The notes: a model not told the origin generated them from the sequence alone. A DNA stretch of 64,000 nucleotides from an uncultured Eubacteriales bacterium (GCA_949292785.1 CASFBK010000009.1:143326-207325); one strand, 5' to 3'; counted from the first letter of the stretch, positions 17,076-26,998 are shown. Translations and numbers: made by a program.

Positions 17076-18128
17076 CTAATCTAACGGCACATAGTCTTCT
17101 ATCTCAATCTGTGCAAAGGTGCTCATTTTCTCATAAATATGCAGTCCCATGTCCAACAGCGGGAACAATGCCACTGCTCCGGTTCCTTCGCCCAAACACA
17201 TGTCGCAGGTAAGACTTGGAGACTTTCCGATTGCTTCTAGCAACATCGCTCCTGCCGGCTCTTTTGACACATGAGAGGCAATTACATAATCCTGCACCAA
17301 AGGCTCCATGCGAATGGCTGCAAGTGCTGCCACACCAGAAATAAATCCGTCTGCGACTACCGGAATTCCATAGACTGCTCCTCCCAAGTAAACGCCTGCA
17401 AGCCCTGCGATATCAAATCCTCCTACCTTGGACAATACATCTATAACATCCTTTGGGTCCGGCTGATGGAGCTTAACTGCATTTTTTATTGTATCAATTT
17501 TTCGCATCAATCCGGCACTGTCAAGTCCGGCGCCTCTTCCTGTCACCTGCTCCACTGGCTGATGCAGTAATACACTTGCCACAGCACTGCTGGTGGTAGT
17601 GTTCCCGATTCCCATTTCACCTGTGGCAATAATACCATATCCTTTTTCCTTCAGTTCTCCTACGACCTGAATCCCTGTCTCAATGGCATGTACTGCTTCT
17701 GCCCTTGTCATAGCAGGCTCCTTTGCCATGTTTTTCGTTCCATAAGCAATTTTTCGTTTTTCTACCCGCGGTGTATCTACTGCCATTCCAATATCTATGG
17801 GGAAAATATCTGTTCCCGTGTCCTTGCACATAATGGCGGCACAGGACTTTTCATCCAGAAAATTTTCTGCCACGATAGCAGTAACTTCCTGTCCGGTCTG
17901 GGTCACTCCTTCTTCTACCACACCGTTATCCGCACACATGACAACCAATGCTTTTTTTTCAAGCTGAATTGCGGCGGTTCTTTGGATGCCTGCAATTTGT
18001 ATCAGGTTTGTCTCTATTTTTCCGAGGCTTTTTAAGGGCTTTGCAATAGAATCCCAACGTTTCTCACACTCTTCCATCGCCCCCTTGTCTATCGGTTTTA
18101 TCTCTCTAATGTATTCTTCCAGTCTCAT
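17076..18128 (-). CDS. cobT: Nicotinate-nucleotide-dimethylbenzimidazole phosphoribosyltransferase
   Basis: A CobT of about 350 residues that moves phosphoribose from nicotinate mononucleotide to the lower-ligand base to form alpha-ribazole phosphate. Signatures are KPLKSLGKIETNLIQIAGIQ, VMCADNGVVEEGVTQTGQEVT, GEMGIGNTTTSSAVA, GRGAGLDSAGLMRKID, and the C-terminal catalytic Glu region LGEGTGAVALFPLLDM. The chosen ATG (18128) overlaps the cbiA stop as ATGA and has AAAGGGAG before it. An in-frame ATG 39 bp upstream would extend it into cbiA. No bza lower-ligand genes are nearby. Confidence 0.94.
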   Translation of the reverse strand: MRLEEYIREIKPIDKGAMEECEKRWDSIAKPLKSLGKIETNLIQIAGIQRTAAIQLEKKALVVMCADNGVVEEGVTQTGQEVTAIVAENFLDEKSCAAIMCKDTGTDIFPIDIGMAVDTPRVEKRKIAYGTKNMAKEPAMTRAEAVHAIETGIQVVGELKEKGYGIIATGEMGIGNTTTSSAVASVLLHQPVEQVTGRGAGLDSAGLMRKIDTIKNAVKLHQPDPKDVIDVLSKVGGFDIAGLAGVYLGGAVYGIPVVADGFISGVAALAAIRMEPLVQDYVIASHVSKEPAGAMLLEAIGKSPSLTCDMCLGEGTGAVALFPLLDMGLHIYEKMSTFAQIEIEDYVPLD

Positions 18129-19519
18129 TTTTTTCTCCCTTTCTTTTCTTGCTGCCAAGACGCACACTTTTGCAAAAACCGAAAGACAAACTCCGGGTTA
18201 GAATAATAATACAAATGTGGAAATCCTGCTGCATGATTTTTTCCACCATGAATACAATCCCATTCCCTTTTTCCCACCGGTTTTCGGGCATGATAATCTG
18301 CTCCGTTCTTTGTGGTGTCAAAATAATGGAATTCATGTGCCTTGATACTCTCACCTTTTTTTAACAGTTGTTGTTCTTTCTCTGTAGAAAGGGTAATATA
18401 CCCGAATCTTCCCAGCTTTTGTGTACCATAAGCCTGTCCACTTATGGCACCTGCCATGGGATATTTCCTTCCCTTCATATCTTCCATGGTTTCCTGAAGG
18501 TACATAAATCCGCCACATTCCGCAAGGTAAGGCATTCCCTTTAAAATGGCATCTTTGATTTGCTTTCTCATGGATTTATTTTTGCTTAACTGTTCTGCAT
18601 AAAGTTCGGGATACCCGCCATACAGTAACAGTCCATCCAAATCTTCCGGAAGTTTTTCATGGTGCAGGGGAGAAAATTCCACCAGTTCTGCTCCCAGCTT
18701 TTCTAACAGTTCCAGATTATCCTGATAACAAAAACAAAACGCTTCGTCCCTTGCCAAACCAATCCTGATGGCTTTTTGCCCTGCTCCTAACTTCCGTTCC
18801 GAAAAGTCCGGTTCTTTCCAGTCTAATTCCTCTGCTGCTTCTGCCAGTGCCAGCAGCTTTTCTACTTCAACGGTCTCCTCTAAGAGCCCCGCAAGCCCCT
18901 GTATTTTTCCCCTTAAGTCTGCAACCTCCTCCGGTGTCACCAACCCCAGATGGCGGCTTTCTATTGCAAGCTCCGCACACTTTGGCACATATCCCAGTGC
19001 CGCAATTCCAAGCTCCTGTTCTATGGGTTCCTTTAACAACTGATATGTCATTTTCGTGGTCTGATTTAGAATCACGCCCCGGATATGACTATCCTTTTGA
19101 TACTGCAAAAAGCCCTTTATCAGGGGAATGACAGAAAGGCTCATCCCCTTGGCGTTTACTATCAGAATCACCGGCGTATCTGTTACCCTTGCAAGTTCAT
19201 AGGAAGAAGCCGCTGTGGTAATGCCGCCGACTCCATCGTAAAAGCCCATAACCCCTTCCAGAACAGAAATATCTGCCTTTTTGGCTTCCTTCCCAAACAG
19301 ATATCTCGTTGTATTTTCATCGGTGAAAAAAGTGTCCAGATTCTTAGATGGAGTTCCTATGACCTTTCGGTGAAACATGGGGTCAATATAATCTGGTCCG
19401 CATTTAAAGGCAGCTACCCTTTTTCCTCGATTTACCAGAAGCTGTAGCAATCCACAGGTTATTAATGTTTTTCCACTTCCACTTGCGGGCGCTGCCAGCA
19501 TCACTCTCGATAACTTCAC
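18125..19519 (-). CDS. cbiA: Cobyrinate a,c-diamide synthase
   Basis: A 464-residue glutamine-dependent enzyme that amidates the a and c side chains of cobyrinate. The N-terminal P-loop AAPASGSGKTLITCGLL is followed by FKCGPDYIDPMFH and VLEGVMGFYDG. The glutaminase domain has nucleophile C335 in YLAECGGFMYL and a later His in KAHEFHYFD. The start is GTG (19519), with AGGAGG 7 bp upstream. It is the first cobalamin gene of this block, and its stop overlaps cobT. Confidence 0.95.
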   Translation of the reverse strand: MKLSRVMLAAPASGSGKTLITCGLLQLLVNRGKRVAAFKCGPDYIDPMFHRKVIGTPSKNLDTFFTDENTTRYLFGKEAKKADISVLEGVMGFYDGVGGITTAASSYELARVTDTPVILIVNAKGMSLSVIPLIKGFLQYQKDSHIRGVILNQTTKMTYQLLKEPIEQELGIAALGYVPKCAELAIESRHLGLVTPEEVADLRGKIQGLAGLLEETVEVEKLLALAEAAEELDWKEPDFSERKLGAGQKAIRIGLARDEAFCFCYQDNLELLEKLGAELVEFSPLHHEKLPEDLDGLLLYGGYPELYAEQLSKNKSMRKQIKDAILKGMPYLAECGGFMYLQETMEDMKGRKYPMAGAISGQAYGTQKLGRFGYITLSTEKEQQLLKKGESIKAHEFHYFDTTKNGADYHARKPVGKREWDCIHGGKNHAAGFPHLYYYSNPEFVFRFLQKCASWQQEKKGRKK

Positions 19520-19546
19520 CTATATTCCTCCTGCTTTTTTCACTTT

Positions 19547-19921
19547 TTATATCAATGTTTCTGCAAGACTGTCATATCCGTATATTTTCATGACCTGCTT
19601 CATTCCCTCTGCCACTTCCTGTCTGGAATAATCACACTTCTCCAAATATTCATTGCTCATTTTATTTAGATGCTCGTAAAACAATATCGCCATTTTCAGA
19701 TATTCCAGATTTCCTTCGTCTAATTCTTCATAAAGAATATTTTCTGCTTCGTTTATTTCTCCACGGTCTGCCATCGCACACAGCGTCTCAAAGCTTCCGG
19801 CAGTTTCATTATCTTCGAACTGTACTTCCTCCTGCTTTTCCTCATCAATATGAAATACCAGTTTTAAAAAGGTTCGCACCATCTCATGAATGATACGCAT
19901 GATATAATCCTGTTCTACCAT
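19547..19921 (-). CDS. DUF6483-like protein
   Basis: A 124-residue, mostly helical acidic protein starting MVEQDYIMRIIHEMVRTFLKLVF, a pattern I associate with DUF6483 proteins of Clostridia. It carries TPR-like leucine/alanine spacing (ILYEELDEGNLEYLKMAILFYEHLN). No membrane segment is present and function is unknown. It lies 27 bp upstream of cbiA on the same strand and downstream of a DUF1275 gene, so it may be co-transcribed with the cobalamin genes. Confidence 0.7.
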   Translation of the reverse strand: MVEQDYIMRIIHEMVRTFLKLVFHIDEEKQEEVQFEDNETAGSFETLCAMADRGEINEAENILYEELDEGNLEYLKMAILFYEHLNKMSNEYLEKCDYSRQEVAEGMKQVMKIYGYDSLAETLI

Positions 19922-19939
19922 TCCGTTCTCCTCTCTGCC

Positions 19940-20626
19940 TTACAACATCTCATGCTCCACATCTTCCCGGACAAACATAATAAGAAATGCCACTAATAAC
20001 AATCCACAGGAAATCCAGATTGCCTGTTCCTTTAAAATTCTTGCCAATACACCACCAAATGCTGCTCCCACAATAAAGATTCCAATAAATCCGTAGTACA
20101 AAAGACTTTTGTTCCGCAGCCGTTTATCCTTCGTCACATGATAACTGCACAGCATATCCGTTGCAGTCCGTAAGTTTCCGATACACATGGTACTGGCATA
20201 AGCATTCCCATTGACTTTCCGAAAGCTCTGAACCTGCATGGCACATACAAAAGAAACCAGCATATTCGCCACAAGATTTACGTTCTGCGGCATCCAACCT
20301 ACCCCAAAAAGCAAAATCATTTCCAGTACGACAATCAGCTGTCTCCAATGTATCTTTTCGTAATATTTAAAATGTCTGCGAATTCGTTCTGCGGTGTAAA
20401 TTCCTGCCGCAAAGGCAAGAACCGGCAAAAGATAGCGCAGTCCTGTGTGATAATCTCCTGTTGCAAAGCTGGTTCCCATCAGCACCATATTCCCTGTCTG
20501 GGCATTTGCAAAGACCTCTCCTCTGCAGAAAAATGTATAAGCGTCTTGAAAGCCACCAGACAGACATAAAAATGCCGCAACCAGCACTGACTCCGACATT
20601 TGTTTCTTTTGACTCATACTTCTCAT
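19940..20626 (-). CDS. YoaK/DUF1275 family membrane protein
   Basis: A 228-residue inner-membrane protein with six hydrophobic segments. Its N-terminus VLVAAFLCLSGGFQDAYTFFCRGEVFANAQTGNMVLMG carries the DUF1275 hallmark (GGxxDAxTxx...F..xxTGN). A later SFRKVNGNAYASTMCIGNLRTATDML segment is also typical. The family's transport or other activity is not established. It ends 18 bp before the DUF6483-like gene. Confidence 0.85.
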   Translation of the reverse strand: MRSMSQKKQMSESVLVAAFLCLSGGFQDAYTFFCRGEVFANAQTGNMVLMGTSFATGDYHTGLRYLLPVLAFAAGIYTAERIRRHFKYYEKIHWRQLIVVLEMILLFGVGWMPQNVNLVANMLVSFVCAMQVQSFRKVNGNAYASTMCIGNLRTATDMLCSYHVTKDKRLRNKSLLYYGFIGIFIVGAAFGGVLARILKEQAIWISCGLLLVAFLIMFVREDVEHEML

Positions 20627-20686
20627 TGCTCCTGTCTAATGATATGAAAACGAAGCGGCTAAAAGCCACCCCGTCCTCAGCAATTC

Positions 20687-21076
20687 CTATTTTTCTTTCT
20701 TCTTATCCGCCTTATTCTGGAACTTCTCTTCCTCTATGATAAAGCGTTCATGAATTCCTTCACCGACTTTTCCTGTTTCATCAAAAACATCCACGGAAAA
20801 TACCAGCTTTCTTCCATCTACTTCATTTAGCAATGACTCGCACCATACCTTCATTCCAACAGGAGTTGGTGCAAGATGCTTGATATTCAGACTGGTTCCT
20901 ACGGTTCCCATTTCCGGTTCTAACTGGTCTGCCACACTTTTCCAGGCAGTTTCTTCCATAAGCGCTACCATGGCGGGGGTTGCTAATACATCTAATGTTC
21001 CACTCTTATGAACCTTTGCTGTATCCTTTTTTTCTACAACAAATTCCTGATATCCTTTAAGTCCTACTTCTAACAT
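20687..21076 (-). CDS. Hotdog-fold thioesterase (FlK-like)
   Basis: A 129-residue single hotdog domain. It has VHKSGTLDVLATPAMVALMEETAW, where the Thr and Glu match catalytic positions of fluoroacetyl-CoA thioesterase FlK, and GTSLNIKHLAPTPVGMKVW with the expected His. This family hydrolyses short acyl-CoA thioesters. The real substrate is unknown and fluoroacetyl-CoA is unlikely in this setting. The C-terminal tail is Lys-rich. It is likely cytoplasmic and monocistronic. Confidence 0.82.
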   Translation of the reverse strand: MLEVGLKGYQEFVVEKKDTAKVHKSGTLDVLATPAMVALMEETAWKSVADQLEPEMGTVGTSLNIKHLAPTPVGMKVWCESLLNEVDGRKLVFSVDVFDETGKVGEGIHERFIIEEEKFQNKADKKKEK

Positions 21077-21226
21077 GATAATGATTCCTTCCTGTTTTCA
21101 CTTTCTTCATTATATTTTGTCACCTGTCACAGGACTGATGACTGGGGCACACATCAATGTGCTTTCTTCATTATATATTCTTTTCCTAGAAAAATAAACC
21201 TTTTTATTTATAAAATTAGGATATTC

Positions 21227-21258
21227 AAAAAAGTGAGAAAACGTCTGTCTTCCCACTT
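21227..21258 (-). terminator. Intrinsic terminator after pflA
   Basis: The arms at 21231-21239 and 21250-21258 pair over 9 bp with one G-U pair. On the minus strand six T residues follow. It lies 18 bp beyond the pflA stop. The remaining 150 bp to the thioesterase gene is AT-rich with no convincing gene. Confidence 0.8.
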
Positions 21259-21275
21259 CCTGTTGAAATACAACA

Positions 21276-22019
21276 TTATCTGTCCAGCCGCAGAATCTCT
21301 TCCGCATTGCGTACCCGCTCTGCAGAAGGCGGATGAATTCCCTCCAAAGGATAGTCAATGCCCAACTGCTCCCATTTGAATACTCCTAGGGTATGATACG
21401 GTAAAACCTCTACCCGCTCCACATTTTTTAACGAATGAATAAAATCTGCCAGCTGATGCAGATATTCATCCTTATCGTTCCGCTCCGGCACCAGTACGTG
21501 ACGAATCCAGACCGGCTTTTCCAAATCAGACAGGTGTTTTGCCATATCCAAAATATTTTTATTCGTCTGTCCTGTGAGGATTCTGTGCTGTTCCTCATCA
21601 ATATGCTTAATATCCAGCAAAATCAAATCCGTATACTTCATCAATTCCAACCATTTAGAATAAAATGGCTCCTCTGTGGTAAATGGGTTTCCACTGGTAT
21701 CGAGCGTGGTGTGAATCCCCCTCTGCTTTGCTTCCCGAAACAACTCCAGTAAAAAATCAATCTGAAGCAGGGGTTCCCCTCCACTTACAGTAATACCGCC
21801 CTCACTTTTCCAGTAAGAGCGGTATCGACAGGCTTTATCCAATAATTCACCTGCTGTATAGGGAGTACCCTTTTGCATGTCCCAGGTGTCCGGATTGTGA
21901 CAGAACTGGCAGCGCATAGCGCAGCCGGTTAAAAATATCACATACCGGACTCCCGGTCCATCCACGGAACCAAAGCTTTCTAAGGAATGTACATATCCTG
22001 TTATATCTTTGTTTTCCAT
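21276..22019 (-). CDS. pflA: Pyruvate formate-lyase activating enzyme
   Basis: A 247-residue radical SAM enzyme that installs the glycyl radical on PflB. The iron-sulfur motif is CAMRCQFCHNPDTW (C-x3-C-x2-C). ITVSGGEPLLQIDFLLELF (GGEP motif), TTLDTSGNP and WIRHVLVPERND follow, as in known PflA proteins. The N-terminus GYVHSLESFGSVDGPGVRYVIFLTGC is typical. It lies 28 bp downstream of pflB and ends at a terminator, so the two form an operon. Confidence 0.96.
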   Translation of the reverse strand: MENKDITGYVHSLESFGSVDGPGVRYVIFLTGCAMRCQFCHNPDTWDMQKGTPYTAGELLDKACRYRSYWKSEGGITVSGGEPLLQIDFLLELFREAKQRGIHTTLDTSGNPFTTEEPFYSKWLELMKYTDLILLDIKHIDEEQHRILTGQTNKNILDMAKHLSDLEKPVWIRHVLVPERNDKDEYLHQLADFIHSLKNVERVEVLPYHTLGVFKWEQLGIDYPLEGIHPPSAERVRNAEEILRLDR

Positions 22020-22047
22020 CGGTATTCCTTTCTATCTGTGCATACTT

Positions 22048-24300
22048 TTACATGCTTTCGTGGCAGGTTCTGGAAATAACATCCATCTGCTGTTCACGAG
22101 TCAGGTCAATGAACTTAACTGCATAACCGGATACACGGATTGTAAAGTTTGCATATTCTTCTTTTTCCGGATGCTCCATAGCATCAATCAATTTTTCTTT
22201 TCCGAATACGTTTACATTCAGATGATGTGCACCCTGATCAAAGTATCCATCCAGAACATTTACCAGGTTCTGAGTTCTTTCCGCATCGTCATGTCCCAGT
22301 GCTCCCGGATTGATGGTCTGTGTATTGGAAATTCCATCTAAAGCTTCTTCATATGGAAGCTTTGCAACAGAGTTTAAGGATGCAAGTAATCCGCTCTGCT
22401 CTGCACCATAAGATGGATTTGCTCCTGGAGATAATGGTTCTCCTGCTTTTCTTCCATCCGGAAGAGAACCGGTTGCTTTTCCGTAAACCACGTTAGAAGT
22501 AATGGTCAGGATAGAAGTGGTCGGTTCGGAGTTACGATAAGTATGGCAGCTTCTCAGACGACCCATAAAGGTACGCAGTAACCATACAGCGATATCGTCT
22601 GCACGTTCATCATCATTTCCGTATCTTGGGAAATCTCCTTCGATTTCATAATCAACAGCCATTCCGTCTTCGTCACGGATTACCTTTACCTTAGCATATT
22701 TGATAGCGCTTAAGGAGTCTACTACGTGAGAGAATCCTGCGATACCTGTTGCAAAAGTACGTCTTACATCTGTATCGATTAATGCCATCTGGCTTGCTTC
22801 ATAGTAATATTTATCATGCATGTAGTGAATCATGTTCAATGTCTCTACATACTTATTTGCCAGCCATGTCATCATAGCGTCATATTTTTCCATTACTTCA
22901 TCGTAATCAAGATATTCAGAAGTAATTGGCTGGTAAGCAGGTCCTACCTGCTGTTTGCTCTTTTCGTCTACTCCGCCGTTGATTGCGTATAATAAACATT
23001 TTGCAAGGTTTGCACGAGCACCGAAGAACTGGATTTCCTTTCCTGTCTCTGTTGCAGATACACAACAGCATACGGAATAGTCATCACCCCATACCGGACG
23101 CATTACATCATCATTCTCGTACTGGACAGAGCTTGTAACAACAGAAATATATGCTGCATATTTCTTGAAGTTCTCTGGCAGATGAGAAGAATATAATACA
23201 GTCAGGTTCGGTTCCGGAGACGGTCCCATGTTCTCTAAGGTATGTAAGAAACGATAATCAGACTTTGTAACCTGATGACGTCCGTCCATACCGATACCTG
23301 CTACATCCAGAGTAGCCCATACCGGGTCACCGGAGAATAACTGGTTATAGGACTCGATTCTTGCAAACTTCACCATACGGAATTTCAGTGTCATATGGTC
23401 AACTAATTCCTGTGCTTCTTTCTCTGTCAGAATACCTTTCTTTAAATCTCTTTCGATATAAATATCAAGGAATGTGGACACACGGCCAACGCTCATTGCT
23501 GCACCGTTCTGAGTCTTAATTGCTGCCAGATAACCAAAATACAGCCACTGGAATGCTTCCTTTGCTGTCTCTGCAGGCTGAGAAATATCAAAGCCATAGC
23601 TCAAAGCCATTTCCTTCATCTGCTTCAAGCATTTAATCTGCTCTGCAATTTCCTCACGCAGACGGAAACGGTCACTTCTCATATTGGAACGCTCTGTTCC
23701 TGCAAAATCATTTTCCTTCTGCTCAATCAGATAATCAATACCGTATAATGCAATTCTACGGTAATCGCCTACGATTCTTCCTCTTCCGTAAGTATCTGGA
23801 AGTCCGGTGAGAATCTTGTTGTGGCGCATTTTCTTCATCTCTGGTGTATACACATCGAATACAGCTTCGTTATGTGTCTTATGATACTTTGTGAAAATCT
23901 CATGAAGCTTTTCACTTGGCTGATATCCATACATAGTACAGGACTGCTCTGCCATTTTGATTCCACCGTAAGGCATAAATGCACGCTTTAACGGCTTATC
24001 TGTCTGCAGACCTACTACCTGCTCTAAATCCTTTAATTCATCACTGATATAGGCTGGTCCATAAGCGGTAATAGAAGACACTACTTCTGTCTCCATATCC
24101 AGGACTCCGCCCTTCTTACGTTCTTCTTTCTGAAGCTCCTGAACCTTGCCCCAGAGTTTGTCAGTTGCTTCTGTTGGTCCTTCTAAGAAGGATTCATCTC
24201 CCTCATAAGGCGTATAGTTATTCTGAATAAAATCGCGGACATCTACGCCTTCTTTCCATAATCTTCCCGCGAATCCATCCCACTGCTTGAATTCTTTCAT
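22048..24300 (-). CDS. pflB: Formate C-acetyltransferase (pyruvate formate-lyase)
   Basis: A 750-residue glycyl-radical enzyme that splits pyruvate and CoA into acetyl-CoA and formate during fermentation. The radical site is G725 in RVSGYAVKF. The catalytic cysteines lie in [12 protein letters not shown] (C412-C413). The length and [17 protein letters not shown] and [14 protein letters not shown] segments match true PFL rather than glycerol or choline lyases. A promoter lies at 24349-24377. Its activating enzyme is encoded next. Confidence 0.97.
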   Translation of the reverse strand: MKEFKQWDGFAGRLWKEGVDVRDFIQNNYTPYEGDESFLEGPTEATDKLWGKVQELQKEERKKGGVLDMETEVVSSITAYGPAYISDELKDLEQVVGLQTDKPLKRAFMPYGGIKMAEQSCTMYGYQPSEKLHEIFTKYHKTHNEAVFDVYTPEMKKMRHNKILTGLPDTYGRGRIVGDYRRIALYGIDYLIEQKENDFAGTERSNMRSDRFRLREEIAEQIKCLKQMKEMALSYGFDISQPAETAKEAFQWLYFGYLAAIKTQNGAAMSVGRVSTFLDIYIERDLKKGILTEKEAQELVDHMTLKFRMVKFARIESYNQLFSGDPVWATLDVAGIGMDGRHQVTKSDYRFLHTLENMGPSPEPNLTVLYSSHLPENFKKYAAYISVVTSSVQYENDDVMRPVWGDDYSVCCCVSATETGKEIQFFGARANLAKCLLYAINGGVDEKSKQQVGPAYQPITSEYLDYDEVMEKYDAMMTWLANKYVETLNMIHYMHDKYYYEASQMALIDTDVRRTFATGIAGFSHVVDSLSAIKYAKVKVIRDEDGMAVDYEIEGDFPRYGNDDERADDIAVWLLRTFMGRLRSCHTYRNSEPTTSILTITSNVVYGKATGSLPDGRKAGEPLSPGANPSYGAEQSGLLASLNSVAKLPYEEALDGISNTQTINPGALGHDDAERTQNLVNVLDGYFDQGAHHLNVNVFGKEKLIDAMEHPEKEEYANFTIRVSGYAVKFIDLTREQQMDVISRTCHESM

Positions 24301-24348
24301 CTCTGCTTCCTTTCTATATGTGATACAAAACTTTCTTTAAACACTGAT

Positions 24349-24377
24349 ATAATAACTAATTTTTTGCAAAAAAGCAA
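24349..24377 (-). promoter_or_regulatory. Sigma-A promoter of pflBA
   Basis: On the minus strand TTGCTT, a 17-bp spacer and TATTAT precede pflB, with about 45 bp of 5' leader to the ATG. Confidence 0.65.
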
Positions 24378-24429
24378 GGTGATTATTGTGACTGTTTTCT
24401 CAATAGCAGATTGTACAAAATAAAATACA

Positions 24430-24464
24430 AAAGAGAAGCCTCTGTACAACATCGGCTTCTCTTT
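24430..24464 (-). terminator. Intrinsic terminator after the arsR gene
   Basis: Perfect 11-bp arms AAAGAGAAGCC / GGCTTCTCTTT enclose a 13-base loop, followed on the minus strand by TTTTGTATTTTATTTTG. It ends the metal-efflux operon and shields the pflB promoter. Confidence 0.88.
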
Positions 24465-24467
24465 CCG

Positions 24468-24830
24468 TCAGTCTTCCTCTATATGCTCACAGCCTTGGGC
24501 TATAATCGTACGAACATGTTCGTCTGCCAGTGAATAAAAGATGGACTTCCCTTCCCGGCGGCTCTTTACCAGTTTATTCTGTTTTAAAATCCGCAGCTGA
24601 TGGGAAATTGCAGACTGTGTCATATTCAACACCTGTGCCAAATCACAGACACACACCTCAGCTTCAAATAAGACAAATAAAATCCGGATTCTGGTTGAAT
24701 CACCAAATACTTTGAACAGCTCCGCCAAATCATAGAGCTTCGTCTCTTCCGGCATGGTCTCATTTACAATCCTTAAGAGATTCTCATGAACCTCAAAGGA
24801 TTCACAGCATTCTGTTTCTTTTTCCGCCAT
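24468..24830 (-). CDS. ArsR/SmtB-family metal-sensing repressor
   Basis: A 120-residue winged-helix repressor. The recognition helix region is DLAQVLNMTQSAISHQLRILKQNKLVKSRREGKSIFYSL. The alpha-3 metal site motif EAEVCVCDLA (C-x-C) is seen in CadC/ArsR sensors, and an N-terminal CC pair (ECCESF) could complete a CadC-type site. A C-terminal H...H/C pattern (EHVRTIIAQGCEH) could form an alpha-5 zinc site. It would release DNA on binding Cd, Pb or Zn. It is the last gene of the hma-ATPase-arsR operon and probably acts at 27055-27070. Confidence 0.88.
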   Translation of the reverse strand: MAEKETECCESFEVHENLLRIVNETMPEETKLYDLAELFKVFGDSTRIRILFVLFEAEVCVCDLAQVLNMTQSAISHQLRILKQNKLVKSRREGKSIFYSLADEHVRTIIAQGCEHIEED

Positions 24831-24876
24831 TCTCTCACCGCCTTTTTATATTCATTCCATTTCTTTTTCCGCCATT
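24815..24876 (-). repeat. 17-bp direct repeat duplicating the arsR start
   Basis: TTTCTTTTTCCGCCATT occurs at 24815-24831 (the arsR start, encoding MAEKE) and at 24860-24876 in the gap after the ATPase. The upstream copy starts a seven-codon frame, MAEKEME, with its own stop. Confidence 0.8.
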
Positions 24877-24888
24877 TTTTACCGGAAC

Positions 24889-26757
24889 CTACAGCTTCTT
24901 GACGAACAATGCCCGAATCGCATTAAGAACTGCAATTACCATAACGCCTACATCTGCAAAAATCGCAAGCCACATATTAGCAATACCAAGTGCGCCTAAA
25001 ATCAGACAGATTGCCTTGATTCCCAGTGCAAAACCGATATTCTCATAGACGATGCGGATACATTTTCTGGATATCTTAATCGCCTTTGCAATTTTCAGCG
25101 GGTCGTCGTCCATAAGAACCACATCTGCCGCTTCGATGGCTGCATCTGAACCAAGCGCGCCCATGGCAATTCCAATATCCGCTCTGGATAACACAGGGGC
25201 ATCGTTGATTCCGTCACCCACAAAGGCAAGCTTTTCCTTCTCACCCTTTTTGTGCAGAAGCTCTTCTACCTTGGATACCTTGTCAGCCGGAAGCAGCTCG
25301 CTGTATACCTCCTGAATATCAAGTTCTTTCGCCACCTGCTCCGCTACGTTTTTTGCATCTCCGGTCAGCATGACAGTTTTGAAAATGCCTGCCTTTTTCA
25401 GTGCATGAATCGCTTCCTTTGCATGAGGCTTTAAGATATCGGATATCAGGATATGACCTGCATAAGCGCCGTCTACTGCCATATGAATTACGGTTCCTAC
25501 CTGATGACATTCCTTATATTCAATGCCCAGCCGTTTCATGAGCTTCCCATTACCGGCTGCCACTGGGGTTCCATCCACCTTTGCCGTTACGCCGTTTCCG
25601 CTGATTTCCTCTATCTCAGTCACCCGTTCCCGGTCAATGGGCTTTCCGTATGCCCTTTGCAGACTCTTACTAATAGGATGGGAAGAGGCACTTTCTGCCA
25701 GCGCTGCATACTCTAACAGCTTTTCCTCCGCCAGCTTGTTGTGATGGATGCCGCTGACCTCAAACACTCCCTGGGTCATGGTGCCAGTCTTGTCAAACAC
25801 AACATATTTTGTCTGGGAAAGGGTCTCTAAATAATTGGAGCCTTTTACCAGAACCCCCTGATTGCTGGCTCCTCCGATTCCTGCAAAGAAGCTGAGGGGA
25901 ATACTGATAACCAGAGCACAGGGACAACTAATAACCAGGAAGGTCAGCGCACGATAAATCCATTCGCCCCATTCCGGTGTCAATCCCAAAACTGCCATTC
26001 GTACCAGTGGAGGCAGGATTGCCAGTGCCAGCGCTCCGTAACAGACTGCCGGTGTGTAATATTTGGCGAACTTGGAGATAAAGTTCTCAGACCTTGACTT
26101 CTTGGAGCTGGAATTTTCCACCAGGTCAAGAATTTTGGAAACGGTGGACTCACCGAATTCCTTTGTGGTCTGAATCTTAAGTACCCCTGTCATGTTGATA
26201 CATCCACTGATTACCTCATCTCCTGCTGCAGCATCCCGGGGAAGGCTTTCTCCGGTCAGAGCACTGGTATTTAAAGTGCTGGTTCCTTCTGTGATGATAC
26301 CGTCAATGGGAATCTTTTCTCCCGGCTGAACGACAATCACAGTACCGACCTCTACTTCGTCCGGGTCTACCCGCTCCAGCTTTCCGTCTCTTTCTATATT
26401 TGCGTAATCCGGGCGGATGTCCATCAATTCGCTGATATTTCTTCTGCTCTTTCCTACGGCATAGCTCTGGAACAGCTCTCCCACCTGGTAAAACAGCATT
26501 ACGGCAACGCCCTCTGTGTATTCTCCCAGAATGATGGCTCCAATCGTTGCAACCGCCATCAGAAAGTTTTCGTCAAATACCTGCTTATTCAAAATGCCCT
26601 TAAACGCTTTTTTCAGAATATCATAGCCGATTACCAGATAGGGAATCATAAAAAGTGCAAGCCTTACATAGCCCTCTATGGGCAGCAGGGACAAAACTCC
26701 CATCAAGACCGCAGCTACGATAATCCGGATTAAAACCTTCTTCTGCTTTTTATTCAT
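24889..26757 (-). CDS. Heavy-metal translocating P1B-type ATPase (CadA/ZntA-like)
   Basis: A P1B-type ATPase of about 622 residues that pumps a soft metal cation, likely Cd/Zn/Pb, out of the cell. Membrane metal site CPC is in SCPCALVISIPLSF. The phosphorylated Asp is in DKTGTMTQG, the actuator loop in TGESLPRD, the SEHP-like His in SSHPISKSL, and the hinge in GDGINDAPVL. It lacks an N-terminal HMA domain, which is encoded separately just upstream. The ATG at 26757 is chosen over 26796 because CAGGAGGAG precedes it. Confidence 0.94.
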   Translation of the reverse strand: MNKKQKKVLIRIIVAAVLMGVLSLLPIEGYVRLALFMIPYLVIGYDILKKAFKGILNKQVFDENFLMAVATIGAIILGEYTEGVAVMLFYQVGELFQSYAVGKSRRNISELMDIRPDYANIERDGKLERVDPDEVEVGTVIVVQPGEKIPIDGIITEGTSTLNTSALTGESLPRDAAAGDEVISGCINMTGVLKIQTTKEFGESTVSKILDLVENSSSKKSRSENFISKFAKYYTPAVCYGALALAILPPLVRMAVLGLTPEWGEWIYRALTFLVISCPCALVISIPLSFFAGIGGASNQGVLVKGSNYLETLSQTKYVVFDKTGTMTQGVFEVSGIHHNKLAEEKLLEYAALAESASSHPISKSLQRAYGKPIDRERVTEIEEISGNGVTAKVDGTPVAAGNGKLMKRLGIEYKECHQVGTVIHMAVDGAYAGHILISDILKPHAKEAIHALKKAGIFKTVMLTGDAKNVAEQVAKELDIQEVYSELLPADKVSKVEELLHKKGEKEKLAFVGDGINDAPVLSRADIGIAMGALGSDAAIEAADVVLMDDDPLKIAKAIKISRKCIRIVYENIGFALGIKAICLILGALGIANMWLAIFADVGVMVIAVLNAIRALFVKKL

Positions 26758-26779
26758 AATCACTCCTCCTGTTCTGTGT

Positions 26780-26998
26780 TTACAGGAAAATCTCACAATC
26801 GTCTTCTACTTTCTTGCAGTTCTTTCTTACTTCTTCCATGACTGTCTTTGGTTCCTGTCCTTCTTCAAATTCTACAATCATCTTAAGCGCCATAAAGTTT
26901 ACGGTGGCATCTTTTACGCCAGCAGTATTCTTAGCTGCGTCCTCCATCTTATTTGCACAGTTTGCACAATCCACATCAATTTTGTAAGTCTTTTTCAT
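26780..26998 (-). CDS. Stand-alone heavy-metal-associated (HMA) domain protein
   Basis: A 72-residue ferredoxin-like HMA domain with the metal-binding C-x-x-C in VDCANCANKMEDAAKNTAGV. The downstream ATPase lacks this domain, so the pair looks like a split CadA. It could deliver metal to the pump in trans or buffer it. A C-terminal DDCEIFL adds one Cys. First gene of the operon, 22 bp before the ATPase start. Confidence 0.93.
   Translation of the reverse strand: MKKTYKIDVDCANCANKMEDAAKNTAGVKDATVNFMALKMIVEFEEGQEPKTVMEEVRKNCKKVEDDCEIFL

Noticed and set aside
21110-21260. Open frame on the minus strand overlapping the pflA end
   Set aside because: It runs through the pflA terminator, has no family pattern or ribosome site, and shares its first bases with pflA in another frame.
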